Assembly (NCBI GenBank): GCA_003151595.1
Contig: PLXW01000111.1
Coordinates: 195-64,194 of the forward strand
DNA: 64,000 bases
Direction of reading: 5' to 3'
Source: Myxococcales bacterium
GTDB taxonomy: Bacteria > Myxococcota > Polyangia > Polyangiales > Polyangiaceae
The notes beneath the pieces are model-generated. The model did not search any database and was not told the origin of the DNA. It saw only the letters and a list, made by a program, of their open reading frames with translations. This document shows, piece after piece, positions 61,398 through 64,000 of the stretch. Each line of letters begins with the position of its first letter. The first letter of the stretch is position 1. The translations under genes were made by a program, and so were the position numbers.

Positions 61398-63551
61398 ATG
61401 GCCGAAAAGTACACTGCGGTCCGTTCACTCGGATCGCGTGGTTCGTGGTCGCTCGTCGCCGCTCTTCTCCTCCCCCTCGCGTCGTGCGTAGCGCTCGCGT
61501 CGACCGGCTGCGGAGGATCCGAAGGGGTCATCAACGACGTCGATGGGAGCGCGGCGAGCGACGCGACGTCGAACAACAACGGTGACGGCTCGAACGTCGT
61601 GGGCGACGACAGCGGCAACGTCACGGGCGACGACGCCACGAGCAGCGGCGACGGCGCGGGCAACGGCGACGACGGATCGGCCAGCGGCGACGGCAGCCTG
61701 ACCGACGGCGGCGCCGACGCGGGCGACGCCGATCCGTTCCTCCCCGACGGCGCCGTGGGCGGCGACGGTTGCGTACCGAACATCTGCTCGGACATCGGTC
61801 CCGGCGCGTGCGGCATCATCGACAACTGCGGGCAGTCGATCGTCTGCGGCGACGCCGGCGGCACCTGTCCGTCGACCGAGACGTGCAACGTCGATACGCA
61901 CACGTGCGGCTCGAAGAACGCGTCGTGCGCGGCGCAAGGCGCGGAGTGCGGCGTCATCACCGACTCGTGCGGTGTGGAAGTGGCGTGTCCGTCGTGCCCT
62001 GCGCCGCAGGTCTGCAACGCGACGACGCATCAGTGCGTCGCCTGCGTGCCGCCGGCGCAAGCCGACTGCGCGGGCAAGTGCGTGACGTCGCTCACCGGAT
62101 GCGGGACGACGATCACGTGCACGGCGACCGCGTGCACCGGCACCGCGAAGTGCAGCGCGCTTACCGGCTCGTGCTGCACGCCGCTCACGTGCGCCAGCGC
62201 GGGCGTGTGCGATCCGGGCGGCGGCGCGATCGTGAGCGACGGATGCGGCGGCAAGCTGACCGGCTGCACGAAGTGTCCCCCCGTCGCGCTCCCCCCGTTG
62301 TGCAACGGCAAGTGCGGCACGCTGAAGAACACGTGCGGCGACTCGGTGAACTGCGGAACCGTCGCGTGCAACATGGACGGCGGGCACGGACAACAGTGCG
62401 TGAACAACACCTGCACCTGCGTCTCGCCGTGCACCGGCAACGTTTGCGGCACGCACAACGACTCGTGCGGCAACCCGGTCAACTGCGGTTGCGCGACGGC
62501 GCCGGGCGGTCACACGTGCGGCGCGGCAGGCACCTGCTGCACGCCTGCGACGTGCGGGCCCGACGACTGCGGCACCAAGCACGACGCCTGCACCAACACG
62601 AATCTCAACTGCGGCGCGACGAACAACTGCTCCACCGACGGCACGAAGACCTTCTGCGGGAGCAACGGCCAGTGCTGCGCGTCCGCGACGTGCGGACCCG
62701 ACGACTGCGGCGACAAGGTCGACTCGTGCACCGGCACCACCCTTCACTGCGGCGCGACCAACACCTGCGCCGCCGACGGCACGAAGACCTTCTGCGGAAG
62801 CAACGGCCAGTGTTGCGCGCCCGCCGTCTGCGGACCCGACGACTGCGGTACGAAGCACGACGACTGCACGAACACGGATCTCAACTGCGGCGCGACCAAC
62901 AACTGCTCGACCGACGGCGCGAAGACGACCTGTGGAAGCAACGGCCAGTGCTGCGCGCCGGCCACGTGCGGACCGGACGATTGCGGAAACGCGAAGGCCG
63001 ATCCATGCACGGGGACCACGATCGATTGCAGCGCGAACAACTGCGCGACCGACGGACCGAAGACCTTCTGCAGTGCGAGCGGCACCTGCTGCACGCCGAA
63101 CACGACCTGCCCGACCGACAGCTGCACGTCGTTCACCGACTCGTGCACCGGCACGCAGGTCCAGTGCGGAGGCAACTGCGGCGGGAGCAGCGACGGCAAG
63201 ACGACCTGCCGGAACGGCAACTGCTGCCAGCCGGCGACCGGATGCCCTGCGGGGCTGTGCGGGACCTACGTCGATCCGTGCAGCGGCACTTCGTTCGCGT
63301 GCTCGACGTCGTGCGGAACCAATCCGTGCATCGACAACCACTGCTGCACGCCGACGTCGTGCGCCAACGTGAAGTCGTGCAAGCCGATCAGCCCCGGCTG
63401 CGGGCTCCCCTCGGTCACGTGCGTGAAGTGCCCGACGGGCTCGGAGTGCCTGGCCGACGGCTCGTGCTGCGCGCCGGCGACGTGCCCGGCGGGGTTCGAG
63501 GGGTCGTTCGACGACGGGTGCGGTGACACCTTGTTCTGCGAACCGCACTAG
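61398..63551 (+). CDS. Lipoprotein with tandem Cys-rich repeats
   Basis: 717 residues from ATG 61398. Lipobox LASC (Cys30), then about 80 residues of Asp/Gly/Ser/Asn. The remainder is Cys-rich throughout. Five units of 45-46 residues and three shorter ones begin at residue 380 with CCxPATCGPDDCG and end TKTFCGSNGQ. Cys spacing is strongly conserved, which implies stacked disulfide modules in a stalk. Units 1-4 are each exactly 138 bp. It is perhaps a surface adhesin or predation factor. The stop overlaps the left end of the foldback structure at 63550. Confidence 0.85.
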   Translation: MAEKYTAVRSLGSRGSWSLVAALLLPLASCVALASTGCGGSEGVINDVDGSAASDATSNNNGDGSNVVGDDSGNVTGDDATSSGDGAGNGDDGSASGDGSLTDGGADAGDADPFLPDGAVGGDGCVPNICSDIGPGACGIIDNCGQSIVCGDAGGTCPSTETCNVDTHTCGSKNASCAAQGAECGVITDSCGVEVACPSCPAPQVCNATTHQCVACVPPAQADCAGKCVTSLTGCGTTITCTATACTGTAKCSALTGSCCTPLTCASAGVCDPGGGAIVSDGCGGKLTGCTKCPPVALPPLCNGKCGTLKNTCGDSVNCGTVACNMDGGHGQQCVNNTCTCVSPCTGNVCGTHNDSCGNPVNCGCATAPGGHTCGAAGTCCTPATCGPDDCGTKHDACTNTNLNCGATNNCSTDGTKTFCGSNGQCCASATCGPDDCGDKVDSCTGTTLHCGATNTCAADGTKTFCGSNGQCCAPAVCGPDDCGTKHDDCTNTDLNCGATNNCSTDGAKTTCGSNGQCCAPATCGPDDCGNAKADPCTGTTIDCSANNCATDGPKTFCSASGTCCTPNTTCPTDSCTSFTDSCTGTQVQCGGNCGGSSDGKTTCRNGNCCQPATGCPAGLCGTYVDPCSGTSFACSTSCGTNPCIDNHCCTPTSCANVKSCKPISPGCGLPSVTCVKCPTGSECLADGSCCAPATCPAGFEGSFDDGCGDTLFCEPH
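62535..63548 (+). repeat. Tandem coding repeats (four 138-bp units plus divergent copies)
   Basis: Units start at 62535, 62673, 62811 and 62949 (138 bp each), then 63087, 63222, 63342 and 63465 with shorter, more divergent copies. Units 1 and 3 are the most alike, which suggests duplication of a two-unit block. Frame is kept throughout. Confidence 0.85.
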
Positions 63552-63674
63552 GGATCGTTCCATCGCCGGCCGATAGCGTCGCGCTGCCGGCGTCGGCTCG
63601 TTGCGGCGTACCGTCGTACGCCTCACTCGCCTCCTTGGCATCGCTCGCTCTCGACCGACGCTGGAACGATCCCT
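63550..63674. repeat. Foldback structure between convergent genes
   Basis: Arms 63550-63578 and 63646-63674 are inverted copies, 25 of 29 bases, including a perfect 13-bp end (AGGGATCGTTCCA / TGGAACGATCCCT). The 67-nt centre contains a further 7-bp hairpin GGCGTAC/GTACGCC. It fills the gap between two convergent genes and may act as a bidirectional terminator. It has no T-tracts, and its arms are longer than a normal terminator. Confidence 0.65.
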
Positions 63675-63680
63675 CCTCGA

Positions 63681-64000
63681 TCAAACGAGGTGAACTTCGC
63701 CGGCGATCCAGCGCGTCAGGAGTCCGTCGGCGCGGCGGACGAGCAGGCGGCCGTCGAGGTCGATTCCTTCGGCGACGCCTTCTCCCGACTCGCTGCGAAC
63801 CTTCGCGCCGCGGAGGGCGTCGGCCTGGGCGAGGCGGGCGTGGACGAGGCCGAGGCCGCGGGCGGCGACGAGGGTGACGTCGCGATCGAGGGCGGTGAGG
63901 AGGTCGGCGAGGATCTCGGCGCGGTCGGCGGGGCGATCCGAGAGGAGCGCGACCGAGGTGGCGCGCGCGGCGAGGTCGTCGGGGAAGTGGCGCGTGTGGA
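63681..64000 (-). CDS. birA: Biotin-protein ligase, C-terminal part, continues beyond window
   Basis: 106 complete codons plus two bases, ending at TGA 63681-63683. The visible part is HTRHFPDDLAARATSVALLS, a helix with RAEILADLLTALD, then VRSESGEGVAEGIDLDGRLL as the SH3-like C-terminal domain and IAGEVHLV at the end. This fits the end of the catalytic domain plus the C-terminal domain of BirA, which attaches biotin to acetyl-CoA carboxylase. The N-terminal active site is outside the window. Confidence 0.85.
   Translation of the reverse strand, partial: HTRHFPDDLAARATSVALLSDRPADRAEILADLLTALDRDVTLVAARGLGLVHARLAQADALRGAKVRSESGEGVAEGIDLDGRLLVRRADGLLTRWIAGEVHLV

Overview
This looks like a chromosomal segment of a Myxococcota (Polyangia-like) bacterium. 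The reasons are very high GC with strongly G/C-biased third positions, Hanks-type Ser/Thr kinases, a frizzy/Dif-like chemosensory cluster, several PilT-type ATPase genes, and a large set of lipoproteins whose lipobox is followed by Ser/Gly- or DGG/DAG-rich linkers. Genus-level assignment is inference. I found no rRNA, tRNA, CRISPR array, transposase or phage gene.

Layout. (1) 1-8.4 kb: a trypsin-like lipoprotein cut by the left edge, a Cys-containing lipoprotein, then a minus-strand group yggX, HEAT-repeat/PilT fusion, PilT and TPR-Ser/Thr kinase. (2) 8.4-13.8 kb: a thiamine-diphosphate 2-oxoacid dehydrogenase E1 alpha/beta pair, a small membrane protein, the methionine-salvage operon mtnB-mtnD-mtnC with 4-nt overlaps, and a class III-like sirtuin. 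(3) 13.8-25 kb: a seven-gene chemosensory operon (cheW, cheR, cheW, mcp, cheA-REC, cheB, triple-REC histidine kinase). It is divergent from a REC-PAS-kinase-REC hybrid sensor, and a near-perfect 28-bp palindrome sits between the two. (4) 25-32 kb: membrane and lipid genes (MBOAT wax-synthase-like, DUF2330, DUF1624, sterol-desaturase family, MacB-like permease). (5) 32-49 kb: mostly secreted or lipoprotein genes (metallophosphoesterase, CBM9-like, PQQ-type propeller, GH16 with ricin lectin domain, outer-membrane barrel), interleaved with a MarR regulator, a ferritin-like protein, a PMM-like HAD phosphatase and a zinc-ribbon microprotein. (6) 49-64 kb: GFA protein, giant PknK-like kinase-ATPase, alpha/beta hydrolase, two lipoproteins, a DUF885 protein, astB, a zinc-ribbon/pseudokinase-like/PP2C phosphatase, a Cys-repeat lipoprotein, and the C-terminal part of a biotin-protein ligase at the right edge.

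How genes work together. Stop/start overlaps of the ATGA or GTGA type show tight co-translation in the pilT-kinase, mtn, che, metallophosphoesterase-CBM9 and paired-lipoprotein groups. Signal transduction is over-represented: two Ser/Thr kinases, one PP2C phosphatase, two histidine kinases and a Che array. The methionine-salvage and arginine-degradation genes are partial sets, so partner enzymes must lie elsewhere.

Most unusual items: a 336-bp foldback element with 23-bp perfect terminal inverted repeats at 53797-54132, between the kinase-ATPase start and the hydrolase stop; a mosaic of palindromic and direct repeats at 40921-41190; a second foldback structure between convergent genes at 63550-63674; the HEAT-PilT fusion; the pseudokinase-like/PP2C fusion; and a 58-residue zinc-ribbon protein at 34629-34805.
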